Shown: positions 35,316 through 45,323, counted from the stretch's first letter. The stretch: 57,548 nt of DNA from DSNY01 sp016861185 (GCA_030263275.1 SZOR01000013.1:1-57548), one strand, 5' to 3'. Notes: generated by a model from the sequence alone, not told the origin. Numbers and translations are program-made.

Positions 35316-36104
35316 TCAGATTTCCAAGCGATCGCCGTGGCCGTTTTCCGCGCGCAGGCCGGACACCCACTTGCGCGCCGGCAGCCGATGGCGCGCTTCG
35401 ATCGCCCGCGCCGCCTCGTAGAGCTCGGCATACGCGACCGTGAGCGGCGGTCCGGCGAAGCCCAGCACGATGCGGTTGCCGGCGTCCGCTTCCGGCAGCA
35501 CCAGCGCGCGGTCGTCGAACGCGCGGGCGATCGCGTCGAAACTCGGCCCGAAGCTGCGACCGAACAGGTTGAACGCCGCCACGCCGGGCCCGGCCAGCGC
35601 GCGGCGGCAGGCGGCATAGAAGTCGACGTCGTCGTAGACCGGGCCGCGCGCCTGCGCGTCGTACAGATCGACCTGCAGCCAGTCGGCGCAGCGGCGCCGG
35701 CGCGGATGCGCGATGAACTCGCGGGCATCGGCCAGATCGACGGCCAGCCGCGCATCGTCGGGCGGCAGCTTGAACCAGCGCCGCGCCGTCTCGACGACCG
35801 CGTCGCTGATTTCCGCGACCGTGATTTCGGCCTCGGGCAGTTCGCGGTGGCAGAACTTCGCCAGGGCGCCCGCCCCCAGGCCGAGCTGAACGATGCGGCG
35901 CGGCTGCGGCAGGAACAGCAACGGCGCCATCATCTGCTGCTGGTACTCCAGCTCGAGCGCATACGGGCGTGCGATCCGCATCGCGCCTTGCACCCACTCG
36001 GTGCCGAAGTGCAGGTAGCGCACGCCGTCGGACTCCGACAGCGTGATATGCGGCGCGACGGCCTTGTGGCCGCGCGGCGCGGCTGCGGTGCGACGCTGCT
36101 TCAC
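35316..36104 (-). CDS. Spermidine synthase-like protein (SAM-binding fold)
   Basis: 262 residues starting at GTG. The Rossmann motif is QLGLGAGALAKF and VAEISDAVVETARRWF; the polyamine-synthase-like acidic loop is LQVDLYDAQARGP. The usual glycine-rich LIIGGG motif is altered, so it may be a methyltransferase or aminopropyltransferase relative rather than SpeE. It lies between the two DUF1631 genes, 51 bp after copy B, so it may share its transcript. Confidence 0.8.
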   Translation of the reverse strand: MKQRRTAAAPRGHKAVAPHITLSESDGVRYLHFGTEWVQGAMRIARPYALELEYQQQMMAPLLFLPQPRRIVQLGLGAGALAKFCHRELPEAEITVAEISDAVVETARRWFKLPPDDARLAVDLADAREFIAHPRRRRCADWLQVDLYDAQARGPVYDDVDFYAACRRALAGPGVAAFNLFGRSFGPSFDAIARAFDDRALVLPEADAGNRIVLGFAGPPLTVAYAELYEAARAIEARHRLPARKWVSGLRAENGHGDRLEI

Positions 36105-36155
36105 GCGGAGTACGGGGCAGTCGCGCAGGGTGAAGCGGCGGCGACCTCCGCGACT

Positions 36156-38651
36156 TCAATGGGCACCGACCGCGGCCCCCTGCAGATCCTGCATCACCGC
36201 GTGCACGGCGCGCTCGAACAGCGGCACCGATTCGACCGGCTGCATGCGGCCGGTGCGCAGGTAACCGCGCAGCGTATCGGGCGACAGCGAATGCGCCTGC
36301 TTGCCGTCCGCCGGCGTGAACAGGTACAGCGTCTTGCGCGGGCTGATCCAGCGCAGCCGCACGCGTTCGGTCACGTCGCCGACGCGCAGGTTGAACCAGT
36401 CGCCGCGCTTCCAGCGCGCGATGATCTGGTCGACCTGCGCATCGTCCGGGCCGGCCGCGGCGGCCGCGGCTTCGGGCGGCAGCGTCAGGTGATTCACCGG
36501 CACATGCTCCTCGGCGATCACGTGGCGCACGACGTCGTCGGACACGTGCAGCGGAGCGGCGCCGTCCTGCGCCGGCGGCTCGGCGTCGAAGCGGATGCCG
36601 TCGAGCTTGATGCTCAGCGTGCTCGGCTCGAAGCCCGCCCCCGGGCTGCCGTGGGCGAGTTCCAGCGCCTTCACCGCCAGCGCGTGCGAGTTCATCAGCT
36701 TCGAGAAGAACTCCTGCATCTTCGCTTGCGGCCAGTCGATCAGCAGCACGCCTTCGCGGAGCGCGGCCAGCACCGGCGGGATCACGCTGACCAGGCGCTT
36801 GCGGTCGTCCGGGTTGATCTTCGGCTGCACGCTCCACACGAGGTCGGGCACGATGCGCAGGTAGCGCTGCACCTGCCCGGGCTTGTCCTTTTCGCGCAGC
36901 GACGCCGCCACCAGCACGCGCACCCAGGTTTCGAGCAGGAAATCGCGCAGGTACGACTCGATCTGCACGCCGTCGAAGGCGCTGCGGACCTGGATCGTCG
37001 CGTTGATCGCCATCACCTCGCGCGACTCGGCCTCGGCGAGCGCACGCTTGGCGCGCGCGACCGGATCGTCGTCGCGCGTCTTCTCTTCCGCCAGGTACTG
37101 CTCGAAGGCGGCGAGCGACTTCTCGAACGCGCCGAGCCCGTCTTCGGTCGCGGCGAGCACCGCGTGCACGACCTTCTGGACCTCGGCGAGGTAGCGCTGG
37201 TTGTCCTCGCCCGCGGTGGTCCAGCCGATCGACGTGCTGGCGATCCGGTCGAGCAATAGCCGCGCGGGATGCTGCGGCGAAACGAACAGCTCCGGATCGG
37301 TCAGCGCGACCTTGATCAGCGGGAACTGCAGCCGCTGGATCAGGTGCTTGATTTCCTCCGGGACGTGCTTGTCCTGGTTGATGCGGTCGAACAGCAGACC
37401 CACGATCTCGATCGTCAGCTTGTCGACCTGCTTGGTCGCGGTTTCGGTGAGCTTGCCGCGCAGCTCGGCGACGTTGATCGCGGCGTCGGGCGCGGGGCGT
37501 CCCATCTGCACGGCCGACATCGCGATCGCGCCGAGCTTCTGGATCTCGTTCAGGGCCGCCAGCAGGCCGGGCTCGATCAGCACGGCGGCGCCGCCCGCCA
37601 TCGCCGCGGTCGGCAGCGGAGGTAAACCGAAGCCGCCCCCCGGCATGGTCGGTACGCCCTGCATCGTCGGCATGCCCTGCAGCGCCTGCATCGCGCGCAA
37701 CGCCGACGTTCCGCCGAGCGTCGGCGCGGGCGTGTAATGGCCGGGCGCGGCCTGGCGCGGGTCGCCGATCACGCCCGGCCCGGGGTAGCCCGCCGACGGC
37801 AGAAGCTGCATCCGCTGGTACAGGCCCTGCAGCACCTGCTCGGCGCTCAGGCCGCCCGCGAAGTGCACGCCGCCGCCGGTCAAGGGCGCGCCGAGCCCGG
37901 TGTTGGTCGGCACGCCAAGCAGCGAGTTGCGGCCCATCACCGTGTTGCGCCCCATCACGGTGTTGCGCGTGATCGTCGTGCGCGCCAGCTCGGCGCTGAC
38001 GCCCTGCGACGCGAGGTGGTGATCGACCGCCGCATACGCCGCGCGCACGGGGGCGATCAGCGGCGCATCGAAGCAATGCGTCAGCCGCAGCAGGTCTTCC
38101 TTGGGCACGCCGACCTTGTCCAGCGCCTGGTGCGCGGCGCGCAGGAACATGCCCGGGCGGAACGGATGGTCGCCGTCGCGCAGGTCGGGCTCGCGCACGA
38201 GGTTCGCCACGCGCAGCTTGACGCTCGTGTATTCGTCGTCGACGGCATTGCGGATCCGCGCGGCGGAGCTCTCGATCAGCGTCGAGAACTCCATGTCGCC
38301 GTAGTCGATCAGGCTCAGCGACTTGCGCTCGGGCGCCTTCGTCTCGGCGAGCCGGTGCGCGACGAAGTCGGCCACCGCAGCCCTGAACTCGGTCTGCAGC
38401 GCATCCGAGTACGCCTGCACGAAAGCACGATCGCGCGACAGCGCGAGCTTGGCGGGTTTGGCGACGTCCTCGTTCTCCGAACGCGCGATCGGGCCGAGCG
38501 CTTCCAGCAGCACGTCGGTGATGCGCGGCTCGACGGCGTTGCGGATCGACGTCCAGCAGTCCTCGAGCAGACGGCGCGCACCGGGGCGCCGCGACACGGG
38601 GGTGCCCGGCGCGACGGCGGCGTCCAGCAACGTCCTGTTTTCGTTGCTCAT
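36156..38651 (-). CDS. DUF1631 family protein (copy B)
   Basis: 831 residues. It aligns with copy A at VDKLTIEIVGLLFDRINQD, LIQRLQFPLIKVALTD, HPARLLLDRIAST, DPVARAKRALAEAESREVMAINATIQVRSAF and RVRLRWISPRKTLYLFT. The N-terminal half diverges and has a tandem hexapeptide (NTVMGR twice) and a Gly/Pro/Met-rich linker at about 225-340. Tandem, diverged paralogues suggest two parts of one assembly. Confidence 0.87.
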   Translation of the reverse strand: MSNENRTLLDAAVAPGTPVSRRPGARRLLEDCWTSIRNAVEPRITDVLLEALGPIARSENEDVAKPAKLALSRDRAFVQAYSDALQTEFRAAVADFVAHRLAETKAPERKSLSLIDYGDMEFSTLIESSAARIRNAVDDEYTSVKLRVANLVREPDLRDGDHPFRPGMFLRAAHQALDKVGVPKEDLLRLTHCFDAPLIAPVRAAYAAVDHHLASQGVSAELARTTITRNTVMGRNTVMGRNSLLGVPTNTGLGAPLTGGGVHFAGGLSAEQVLQGLYQRMQLLPSAGYPGPGVIGDPRQAAPGHYTPAPTLGGTSALRAMQALQGMPTMQGVPTMPGGGFGLPPLPTAAMAGGAAVLIEPGLLAALNEIQKLGAIAMSAVQMGRPAPDAAINVAELRGKLTETATKQVDKLTIEIVGLLFDRINQDKHVPEEIKHLIQRLQFPLIKVALTDPELFVSPQHPARLLLDRIASTSIGWTTAGEDNQRYLAEVQKVVHAVLAATEDGLGAFEKSLAAFEQYLAEEKTRDDDPVARAKRALAEAESREVMAINATIQVRSAFDGVQIESYLRDFLLETWVRVLVAASLREKDKPGQVQRYLRIVPDLVWSVQPKINPDDRKRLVSVIPPVLAALREGVLLIDWPQAKMQEFFSKLMNSHALAVKALELAHGSPGAGFEPSTLSIKLDGIRFDAEPPAQDGAAPLHVSDDVVRHVIAEEHVPVNHLTLPPEAAAAAAGPDDAQVDQIIARWKRGDWFNLRVGDVTERVRLRWISPRKTLYLFTPADGKQAHSLSPDTLRGYLRTGRMQPVESVPLFERAVHAVMQDLQGAAVGAH

Positions 38652-38838
38652 CGTGCGAGCCCGAGGCGGAGAGCCCGAATGGCCCTCCCGGACCGATTGT
38701 GCCCCACTCGGTCGCCAGCGGAACGTCCCAAGTTACGTGTTCCGGTGAGGCAAAACGACCGATCAGTCGAATTCGGCCGAGAAAGGCAGGTAATGCCGGA
38801 CCGACCGGGTCCGGGACGACAGCCGCGGCAGCTTCGCT

Positions 38839-39360
38839 TCAGGGCCGCCGCGGGGTTGCGAGCGCGCGCCGCCACAGCGCGAGCTTCTGCGCCAGCGTCC
38901 GGCCGGCGTGCGCCGGGCTCGTCGATGGCACGACCGCCGTGGCGAAGCCGGCCCGCCGGAACACCGGTTCGTAGCGGCCGGCCGTCTGCCCGTTGAAGAT
39001 CACGCGCTCGAGCTTCGGCGCCAGGCGATGCAGCAGCGCGAAGTCGTTCGGTTCGTGATTGCGGATCGACGCGTCGAGGCTGCCTTCGCGCTCGCAGGCG
39101 CCGAGCACGTCCCAGATGCCGACCCGGTGCGCCAGCACGCGCGCCAGCCGCGCCTCGTAGGGCAGCTCGGCGAGCGGCTCGCCGAGCACGCGTCCGAGGA
39201 TCGTCCAGAACTGGTTGCGCGGATGCGCGTAGTACTGCCCGGCGGCGAGCGACGCTTCGCTCGGAAAGCTGCCGAGGATCAGCGTTTCGACGCGTTCGTC
39301 GATGACCGGCGGAAAGCCTCTGAGACGCCCGCCGCGCGCCGGGCTACTTCGCCGCGGCAT
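38839..39360 (-). CDS. DNA-deoxyinosine (hypoxanthine) glycosylase, UDG family 6-like
   Basis: 173 residues. LILGSFPSEASLAAGQYYAHPRNQFWTIL and WDVLGACEREGSLDASIRN match the hypoxanthine-DNA glycosylase branch of the uracil-DNA glycosylase superfamily; PSTSPAH is the second motif. It removes deaminated adenine. The ATG lies inside the 3' end of htpG (17-bp overlap), so translation is probably coupled. 38652-38838 shows no gene. Confidence 0.85.
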   Translation of the reverse strand: MPRRSSPARGGRLRGFPPVIDERVETLILGSFPSEASLAAGQYYAHPRNQFWTILGRVLGEPLAELPYEARLARVLAHRVGIWDVLGACEREGSLDASIRNHEPNDFALLHRLAPKLERVIFNGQTAGRYEPVFRRAGFATAVVPSTSPAHAGRTLAQKLALWRRALATPRRP

Positions 39361-41251
39361 CCAGCAGCATCTGGTTCAGCCGCCTGACGAAGCCGGCCGG
39401 ATCGTCGAGCTGGCCGCCTTCGGCGAGGACCGCCTGGTCGAGCAGCAGCGCGGCCCAGTCGGCGAGCTTCGCTTCCTCGTACTTGAGCCGCTGCACCAGC
39501 GGATGGTGCGGGTTCAGCTCGAGGATCGGCTTCGACGCCGGCGCCTTCTGTCCGGCCGCTTTCAACAGCCGCGCCAGATGCGCACTCATCGCGTCGCGAT
39601 CGACGACGATGCACGCCGGCGAGTCGGTCAGCCGCAGCGTCACGCGCACGTCCTGCACGCGCTCGCCGAGCGCGGACTTCACCTTGCCGACGAGCTCCTT
39701 GTATTCGTCGGCGACCTTCTGCTGCTCCTCCTTCTCCTGCGCGTCGGCTAGCTCGCCGAGGTCGAGGTCGCCTTTCGCGACCGACGCCAGCGGCTTGCCG
39801 TCGAACTCGTGCAGGAAGGTGAGCATCCATTCGTCGACGCGGTCGGTCAGCAGCAGCACCTCGACGCCCTTCTTGCGGAAGATCTCCAGGTGCGGGCTGG
39901 ACTTCGCCGCCTCCAGCGTGTCGGCGGTCAGGTAGTAGATCGACTTCTGGCCGGGCTTCATCCGCGCGACGTAATCGCCGAGCGACACGCTTTGCGCGCC
40001 TTCGCTCGTCGTCGATGCGAAGCGCAGCAGCTTGGCGATGCGCTCGCGGTTGGCCGGATCGTCGCCGACGCCCTCCTTCAGCACCTGGCCGAACTCGGAC
40101 CAGAACTTCGCGTAGTCGTCCTTGCGGTTTTCGGCCAGGTCTTCGAGCAGCGACAGCACCCGCTTGGTGCAGCCCTCGCGGATCGCCTTGACGTCGCGCG
40201 ACTCCTGCAGGATCTCGCGGCTGACGTTCAGCGGCAGGTCGCTCGAATCGACCACGCCGCGCACGAAGCGCAAATAAGGCGGCAGCAGCTGCTCGGCGTC
40301 GTCCATGATGAACACGCGCCGCACGTACAGCTTGACCCCGTGCCGCTGGTTGCGATCCCAGATGTCGAACGGCGCGCGCGACGGGACGTACAGGAGCTGG
40401 ATGTATTCGGTCTTGCCTTCGACGCGGTTGTGCGTCCACGCGAGCGGTTCGGTGAAGTCGTGCGCGACGTGCTGGTAGAAGGACTTGTACTGCTCGTCGG
40501 TGATGTCGCTCTTGGTGCGCGTCCACAGCGCGCTCGCCTGGTTGACGGTCTCCTCCTCGTCCTTGACGACGTAGTCGTTCTTGTCCTTGTCCCACTCCTC
40601 CTTCTTCATCCGGATCGGCGTGGCGATGTGGTCCGAGTACTTGGTCAGGATCGAGCGCAGCTTCCAGCTCGACAGCAGCTCGTCCTCGCCCTCCTTCAGG
40701 TGCAGGATCACGTCGGTGCCGCGCGCTTCGCGCGCCGCCGGCTCGACGGTGAATTCGCCCGAGCCGTCGCTTTCCCACTTGACCGCCTGGTCCGCGGGCA
40801 GCCCCGCGCGGCGCGAGATCACCGTGACGCGGTCGGCGACGATGAAGCTCGAATAGAAGCCGACGCCGAACTGGCCGATCAGTTGCGTGTCCTTCTGCTG
40901 GTCGCCGGTCAGTTGCGCGAAGAACTCGCGCGTGCCGCTCTTCGCGATCGTGCCGAGATGCTGGATCGCCTCGTCGCGCGACATGCCGATGCCGTTGTCC
41001 GACACCGTGATCGTGCGCGCCGCCTTGTCGTAGCTCACCCGGATCGCGTAGTCGGGGCCGCCTTCGAGCAGCTCGGGTTTGGCGATCGCCTCGAAGCGCA
41101 GCTTGTCGCACGCGTCCGACGCGTTGCTCACCAGCTCGCGCAGGAAGATTTCCTTGTTCGAGTACAACGAATGGGTGACGAGGTGAAGAAGCTGCTTCAC
41201 CTCGGCCTGGAAGCCGAGGGTCTCCTTGATCTTGGTGTCGGGTACGCCCAT
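39344..41251 (-). CDS. htpG: Heat-shock chaperone Hsp90
   Basis: 635 residues, starting MGVPDTKIKETLGFQAEVKQLLHLVTHSLYSNKEIFLRELVSN. The ATPase domain has NASDACDKLRFEA, DNGIGMSRDEAI and GQFGVGFYSSFIVAD, all conserved. Length fits bacterial HtpG. It helps fold client proteins in the cytoplasm with DnaK. GGAGG precedes the ATG. No clear sigma-32 promoter was found. Confidence 0.97.
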   Translation of the reverse strand: MGVPDTKIKETLGFQAEVKQLLHLVTHSLYSNKEIFLRELVSNASDACDKLRFEAIAKPELLEGGPDYAIRVSYDKAARTITVSDNGIGMSRDEAIQHLGTIAKSGTREFFAQLTGDQQKDTQLIGQFGVGFYSSFIVADRVTVISRRAGLPADQAVKWESDGSGEFTVEPAAREARGTDVILHLKEGEDELLSSWKLRSILTKYSDHIATPIRMKKEEWDKDKNDYVVKDEEETVNQASALWTRTKSDITDEQYKSFYQHVAHDFTEPLAWTHNRVEGKTEYIQLLYVPSRAPFDIWDRNQRHGVKLYVRRVFIMDDAEQLLPPYLRFVRGVVDSSDLPLNVSREILQESRDVKAIREGCTKRVLSLLEDLAENRKDDYAKFWSEFGQVLKEGVGDDPANRERIAKLLRFASTTSEGAQSVSLGDYVARMKPGQKSIYYLTADTLEAAKSSPHLEIFRKKGVEVLLLTDRVDEWMLTFLHEFDGKPLASVAKGDLDLGELADAQEKEEQQKVADEYKELVGKVKSALGERVQDVRVTLRLTDSPACIVVDRDAMSAHLARLLKAAGQKAPASKPILELNPHHPLVQRLKYEEAKLADWAALLLDQAVLAEGGQLDDPAGFVRRLNQMLLDAAAK

Positions 41252-41362
41252 GCAAATCCTCCGGTACGGCCGTAGCGCGCCGATTATGGGGGCGGGTCGC
41301 GCGGCTTCAAGCCCGCCCCGGCTCGCGGACCCCGTCCGGCAGGACGGCCGACCGCCGCCGAC

Positions 41363-43147
41363 CTACTCCCCGATCTGCTGCAGCAGGTACAGCCGCTGGT
41401 AGATGCCGCCTTCGATCGCCATCAGCTCGTCGTGCGTGCCCTGCTCGGCGATGCGGCCGTGGTTCAGCACGACGATGCGGTCGGCGGCGCGGATCGTCGA
41501 CAGCCGGTGCGCGATCGCGATCACCGTCACCTTGCCGCGCAGCTCGGCGAGCGCCTGCTGCACGAGCTGCTCGGTTTCGCTGTCGATGCGCGAAGTCGCC
41601 TCGTCGAGGAACAGCACGCGCGGCCGCCCCGCCAGCGCGCGCGCCACGGCGATCAACTGCTTCTGCCCCGACGACAGCCGCGCGCCGCTCTCGCCGAGCG
41701 GCGTGTCGTAGCCCTGCGGCAGTTGCTCGATCACCTCGTGCACGCGCGCAGCGCGCGCGGCCGCCTCGATCACCGGGTGCGGCAGGCCGCGCCCCATGTC
41801 GATGTTCTCGCGCGCGCTCGCCGCCAGCAGAAAAGGCTCCTGCGGCACCAGCCCGACGTCGGCGCGGAAGTGCTCGTCGCCGATCGTCGCGAGCGGAATG
41901 CCGTCGATTTCGATGCGCCCGGCCTGTGGCGCGTAGAAGCGCAGCAGCAGCGCGAGCAGCGTGGACTTGCCGCTGCCGGTGTGGCCGACGATGCCGACGA
42001 ACGAACCGGCCGGGATCTCCAGGCTCAGGTCGTGCAGCACCGGCTCGTCCGGGTCGTAGCCGAAGCTCACGTCGCGCAGCTCGACGCGCCCGCGCGCGAT
42101 GCGGCGCGCGTGCGTCACGCGTTCGGACTCGCCTTCGGCGAGCAGCGTGTTGACGCGCGCCGCCGCGATCACCGACTGCTGCAGCAGCGAGAACTGCATC
42201 GTGATCTGGATCAGCGGCTCGACCACGCGCGCGATGTACGTGATGAACGCGTACAGCAGCCCGATCTCGATCGCGTCGAACTGCTGCGTGCCGAACGCGG
42301 CGACCACCGCGACGATCAGCAGCACGTTCAGCAGATCGAGCGCCGGCCGCAGCAGCCACGCGTTGGCGCGGATCTCGCCCATGCGCGCGCGGTAGTACGC
42401 GTCGTTGGTGACGCCGAAGCGCTGGCCGAAGCGCCGCACCGCGCCGGTGGCCTGCAGCACGCTCATGCCGGCGATGCTTTCGGCCATCTGCGCGTTGATG
42501 TCGCTGCGCAGTTCGCGCGAGCGCGTGACCGCCGCGCTCGACAGCCGCTGGTAGCCCCACACGATCGCCACCGTCGCCGGCACCAGCGTCAGCACGATCA
42601 GCATCAGCCGCCAGTCGAGCCAGGCCATCGCGACGATCGCGCCGAGCAGCACCGTCAGCCCCTGCAGGATCTCGAACAGCACCTGCACGTAGAGCTGCTT
42701 GACCGACTCGGTGTCGTTGGTGATGCGGCTGACGAGCTGGCCGGTGATCGCCTTGTCGAAGAAGCTCATCGGCAGCCGCAGCACGTGCGCGTAGACGCGC
42801 TCGCGCAGCCGCCGCACCGAGCGCATCGCCAGTCCCGCCAGCCGCACGAGCTGGAAGTAGCGCAGCACGCTCGCCGCGCAGCCCGACGCCAGATACCCGC
42901 CGAGCAGCAACGCGATCGCCCACGGATCGAACGAGCGCGGCAGCAGGTGCTCGTCGATGAAGACCTTGCCGAAGATCGGGCCGAGCGCCTCCAGCCCGCC
43001 CGCGGCCGCGAGCCACAGCGTGGCCCACACGAGCTGCCGCTTGTCCGGCCGCGCCGCGCGCCACAGCAGCGCGAACGCCTGCCGCCGCTCATTCGGCTTG
43101 ACCGGGCGCAGGTCGGGGTGGGTTTCGGCTTCGATGGCGATGGACAT
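41363..43147 (-). CDS. ABC exporter, MdlB-like (fused permease-ATPase)
   Basis: 594 residues. Six membrane spans (about 30-330) precede the ATPase: Walker A GHTGSGKST, signature LSSGQKQLIAVARAL, Walker B VLFLDEATS. It is probably one half of a heterodimeric exporter with the gene upstream (20 bp apart), as MdlA/MdlB. Substrate is unknown; lipids, peptides or drugs are typical. The longer frame to 43672 overlaps the partner gene. Confidence 0.92.
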   Translation of the reverse strand: MSIAIEAETHPDLRPVKPNERRQAFALLWRAARPDKRQLVWATLWLAAAGGLEALGPIFGKVFIDEHLLPRSFDPWAIALLLGGYLASGCAASVLRYFQLVRLAGLAMRSVRRLRERVYAHVLRLPMSFFDKAITGQLVSRITNDTESVKQLYVQVLFEILQGLTVLLGAIVAMAWLDWRLMLIVLTLVPATVAIVWGYQRLSSAAVTRSRELRSDINAQMAESIAGMSVLQATGAVRRFGQRFGVTNDAYYRARMGEIRANAWLLRPALDLLNVLLIVAVVAAFGTQQFDAIEIGLLYAFITYIARVVEPLIQITMQFSLLQQSVIAAARVNTLLAEGESERVTHARRIARGRVELRDVSFGYDPDEPVLHDLSLEIPAGSFVGIVGHTGSGKSTLLALLLRFYAPQAGRIEIDGIPLATIGDEHFRADVGLVPQEPFLLAASARENIDMGRGLPHPVIEAAARAARVHEVIEQLPQGYDTPLGESGARLSSGQKQLIAVARALAGRPRVLFLDEATSRIDSETEQLVQQALAELRGKVTVIAIAHRLSTIRAADRIVVLNHGRIAEQGTHDELMAIEGGIYQRLYLLQQIGE

Positions 43148-43167
43148 GGTCGGATCGCGGATTGCCC

Positions 43168-45033
43168 TCAGGCGGCGTCGAGGCTCGCCTCCAGTTGCTG
43201 GTACTTCCACTGCGCCGCGTACCAGCCGCCGAGCGCGAGCAGTTCGTCGTGCGTACCGCGTTCGGTCACGCGGCCGGCGCGGATCACGACGATCTGGTCG
43301 GCGTCGGCGACCGCCGACAGGCGATGGCTGACGATGATCGCGGTGCGCGCCGCGCGCGCGCCGCGCAGATGCGCGAGGATGCGCGTCTCGGTGCCGGTAT
43401 CGACGGCCGACAGCGCGTCGTCGAGCACCAGCAGCGGCGTGTCGGTCAGCAGCGCACGCGCGATCGCCACGCGCTGCCGCTGCCCGCCCGACAACGTGAC
43501 GCCGCGTTCGCCGACCAGCGTGTCGTAGCCGCGCGGAAAGCGCAGGATGTCCTCGTGCAGCGCCGCGAGTTGCGCTGCGCGCTCGATCTCCGCGCGCGTC
43601 GCGTCCGGCCTGGTCAGCGCGATGTTGTCCGCGATCGACGCGGAGAACAGGAACGGCTCCTGCGGCACCCACGCGATGGCCGCGCGCAGCGTGTCGAGCC
43701 GGTACGCGTGCAACGGCTGCGCGCCCCAGCGAATCGCTCCCGACTGCGGCGCGTAATGCCGCAGCAGCAGGCGGATCACCGTCGACTTGCCCGCGCCGGT
43801 CGGCCCGACGATGCCGAGCGTGCGGCCCGGGGCGAGGTCGAAGCTGACGTGGGCGAGGGCAGCCTTGGACGACAGCCCCTCACCCCCGCCCTCTCCCCGC
43901 AAGCGGGGCGTGCGAGGCTCCTGTCCCTCTCCCCGGGCACGGGGAGAGGGTTGGGGTGAGGGGCTCTCGCGCTCGCGCGCCCCCTCTACTTCCGGATAGC
44001 TAAACGTCACCCCCTCGAACCGAATCGCGCCGTTGTCGAGTTCGGTCAACGTGCCGTGATTCTCGACCGACAGCGGCTCGGCGAGCAGCGGGTCGAGGCG
44101 GCCCCACGCCGCGCGGCCGCGTTCGAGCAGCGACAGCACCCAGCCGGCGGCGAACATCGGCCAGATCAGTTGCGCGAGGTACATCGTGAACGCGGTCAGG
44201 CCGCCCACGGTCAGCTCGTCGCGCCATACGAGCCAGCCGCCCACGCCGAGCGTCAGCACCGTCGCGACGGTCAGCGTCACGCCGACCGCCGGCTCGTACG
44301 CCGCCTCCCACTTCTGCGCGTCGAAGCTCGCGTCGGCCGCGGCCTTCGTGCGCTGCGCGAAGTCGTTGCCCGCGCGCGCCTCGAGCCCCAGCGCGCGCAG
44401 CGTGCGCACGCCGGCCACCGTTTCCTGCACGTGCTCGTTCAGCGCGGAGAAGCGGTCGAGCGACTGCCGCCACGCGTCGTGCACGCGGCGCGAGATCACC
44501 CAGAACGACGCCGCCATCAGCGGAAACGGCAGCAGCGCGACGGCCGCGAGGCGCCAGTCCACGCCGAGCGTCATCATGCCGACCACCAGCACCAGCGTCA
44601 GCGTGCCGTCGAAGCCGGCGAGGAAGGCTTCGCCCGCGGCCAGCTCGACCGCGTCGACATCGTTGGTCGCGCGCGCCATCAGGTCGCCGGTGCGTTGGCG
44701 GTTGAAGAACGGTGGCCCCTGTTGCGCGAGCCGCGCGTACAGCCGCGTGCGCAGCTCCACGCCGAGCTGGTACGCGGCGGCGAAGAGCTGCAGCCGCCAG
44801 CCCACGCGCAGGAAGTAGATCGCGATCCCCATCAGCACGAGCCACGCCAGCTCGCGCGCGAGCGCGCCGCCGGCGAGCGTCTGCGCGATCAGCCCGTCGA
44901 CGATGCGCCCGACCTGCCGCGGCACCCACACCGTCAGCACCGCCACGCCGATCAGCATCAGCGCCGACGCGACGTACGCGCGCCAGTGCCGGCGCACGAA
45001 GCCGCCGATCAATCGGGTCAGGGTGACGGTCAC
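43168..45033 (-). CDS. ABC exporter, MdlA-like, with in-frame repeat insertion
   Basis: 621 residues from GTG. Transmembrane domain about 1-300; ATPase with GPTGAGKST, LSGGQRQRVAIARAL and LLVLDDALSAVD. Residues about 351-390, between VTFSYPEVE and ALAHVSFDL, are low-complexity (SPSPQPSPRARGEGQEP and TPRLRGEGGGEG) and are encoded by a palindromic repeat (43876-43963). The insertion keeps the frame and lies in an ATPase loop just before the P-loop strand, so the protein may still fold. Heterodimer partner is the next gene. Confidence 0.9.
   Translation of the reverse strand: MTVTLTRLIGGFVRRHWRAYVASALMLIGVAVLTVWVPRQVGRIVDGLIAQTLAGGALARELAWLVLMGIAIYFLRVGWRLQLFAAAYQLGVELRTRLYARLAQQGPPFFNRQRTGDLMARATNDVDAVELAAGEAFLAGFDGTLTLVLVVGMMTLGVDWRLAAVALLPFPLMAASFWVISRRVHDAWRQSLDRFSALNEHVQETVAGVRTLRALGLEARAGNDFAQRTKAAADASFDAQKWEAAYEPAVGVTLTVATVLTLGVGGWLVWRDELTVGGLTAFTMYLAQLIWPMFAAGWVLSLLERGRAAWGRLDPLLAEPLSVENHGTLTELDNGAIRFEGVTFSYPEVEGARERESPSPQPSPRARGEGQEPRTPRLRGEGGGEGLSSKAALAHVSFDLAPGRTLGIVGPTGAGKSTVIRLLLRHYAPQSGAIRWGAQPLHAYRLDTLRAAIAWVPQEPFLFSASIADNIALTRPDATRAEIERAAQLAALHEDILRFPRGYDTLVGERGVTLSGGQRQRVAIARALLTDTPLLVLDDALSAVDTGTETRILAHLRGARAARTAIIVSHRLSAVADADQIVVIRAGRVTERGTHDELLALGGWYAAQWKYQQLEASLDAA
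43876..43963. repeat. Family B palindrome inside the mdlA-like gene
   Basis: The ends CCCCTCACCCC (43876-43886) and GGGGTGAGGGG (43953-43963) are exact inverse complements. Two inner stems (CCCCGCAAGCGGGG and CCCTCTCCCCGGGCACGGGG) lie between. It is read through in frame. Confidence 0.85.
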
Positions 45034-45067
45034 GGTGTTGTTGTCGTTGTCTTGGAGGTAGCCCGTT

Positions 45068-45165
45068 CGCCCTGAGCCCTTCGACTTCGCTCAGGGCAGG
45101 CCTGTCGAAGGGCGAACCTCCGACGGCTCAAGCAAGGTCCTTCGACGAGCTCAGGACGAACGCGA
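45068..45165. repeat. Family F palindromic repeat (GTTCGCCCTGAG type)
   Basis: GTTCGCCCTGAGCCCTTCGA pairs with TCGAAGGGCGAAC; a second related unit (GTCCTTCGACGAGCTCAGGA) follows. It lies in the gap upstream of the mdlA-like gene; together with promoter sequence it accounts for 45034-45323. Confidence 0.8.
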
Positions 45166-45323
45166 GGCCGCGATTGTATGGATTTCCGCCTTGCGCGCGC
45201 ACGACCTTTCGCCTCGATCAAACGCAGCGTTCACGCGCGTTGACGCTGCCCGCGCGGCTGCGTAACGTGCATTGCGGTCCCGCCTCGCGGCGGCTCCGCC
45301 ACTCACCCGAGCAGCGCGGCGCG

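Noticed and set aside
41432..43528. 698-codon plus-strand open frame
   Set aside because: It is antisense to the two ABC exporter genes, which have full ATPase motifs.
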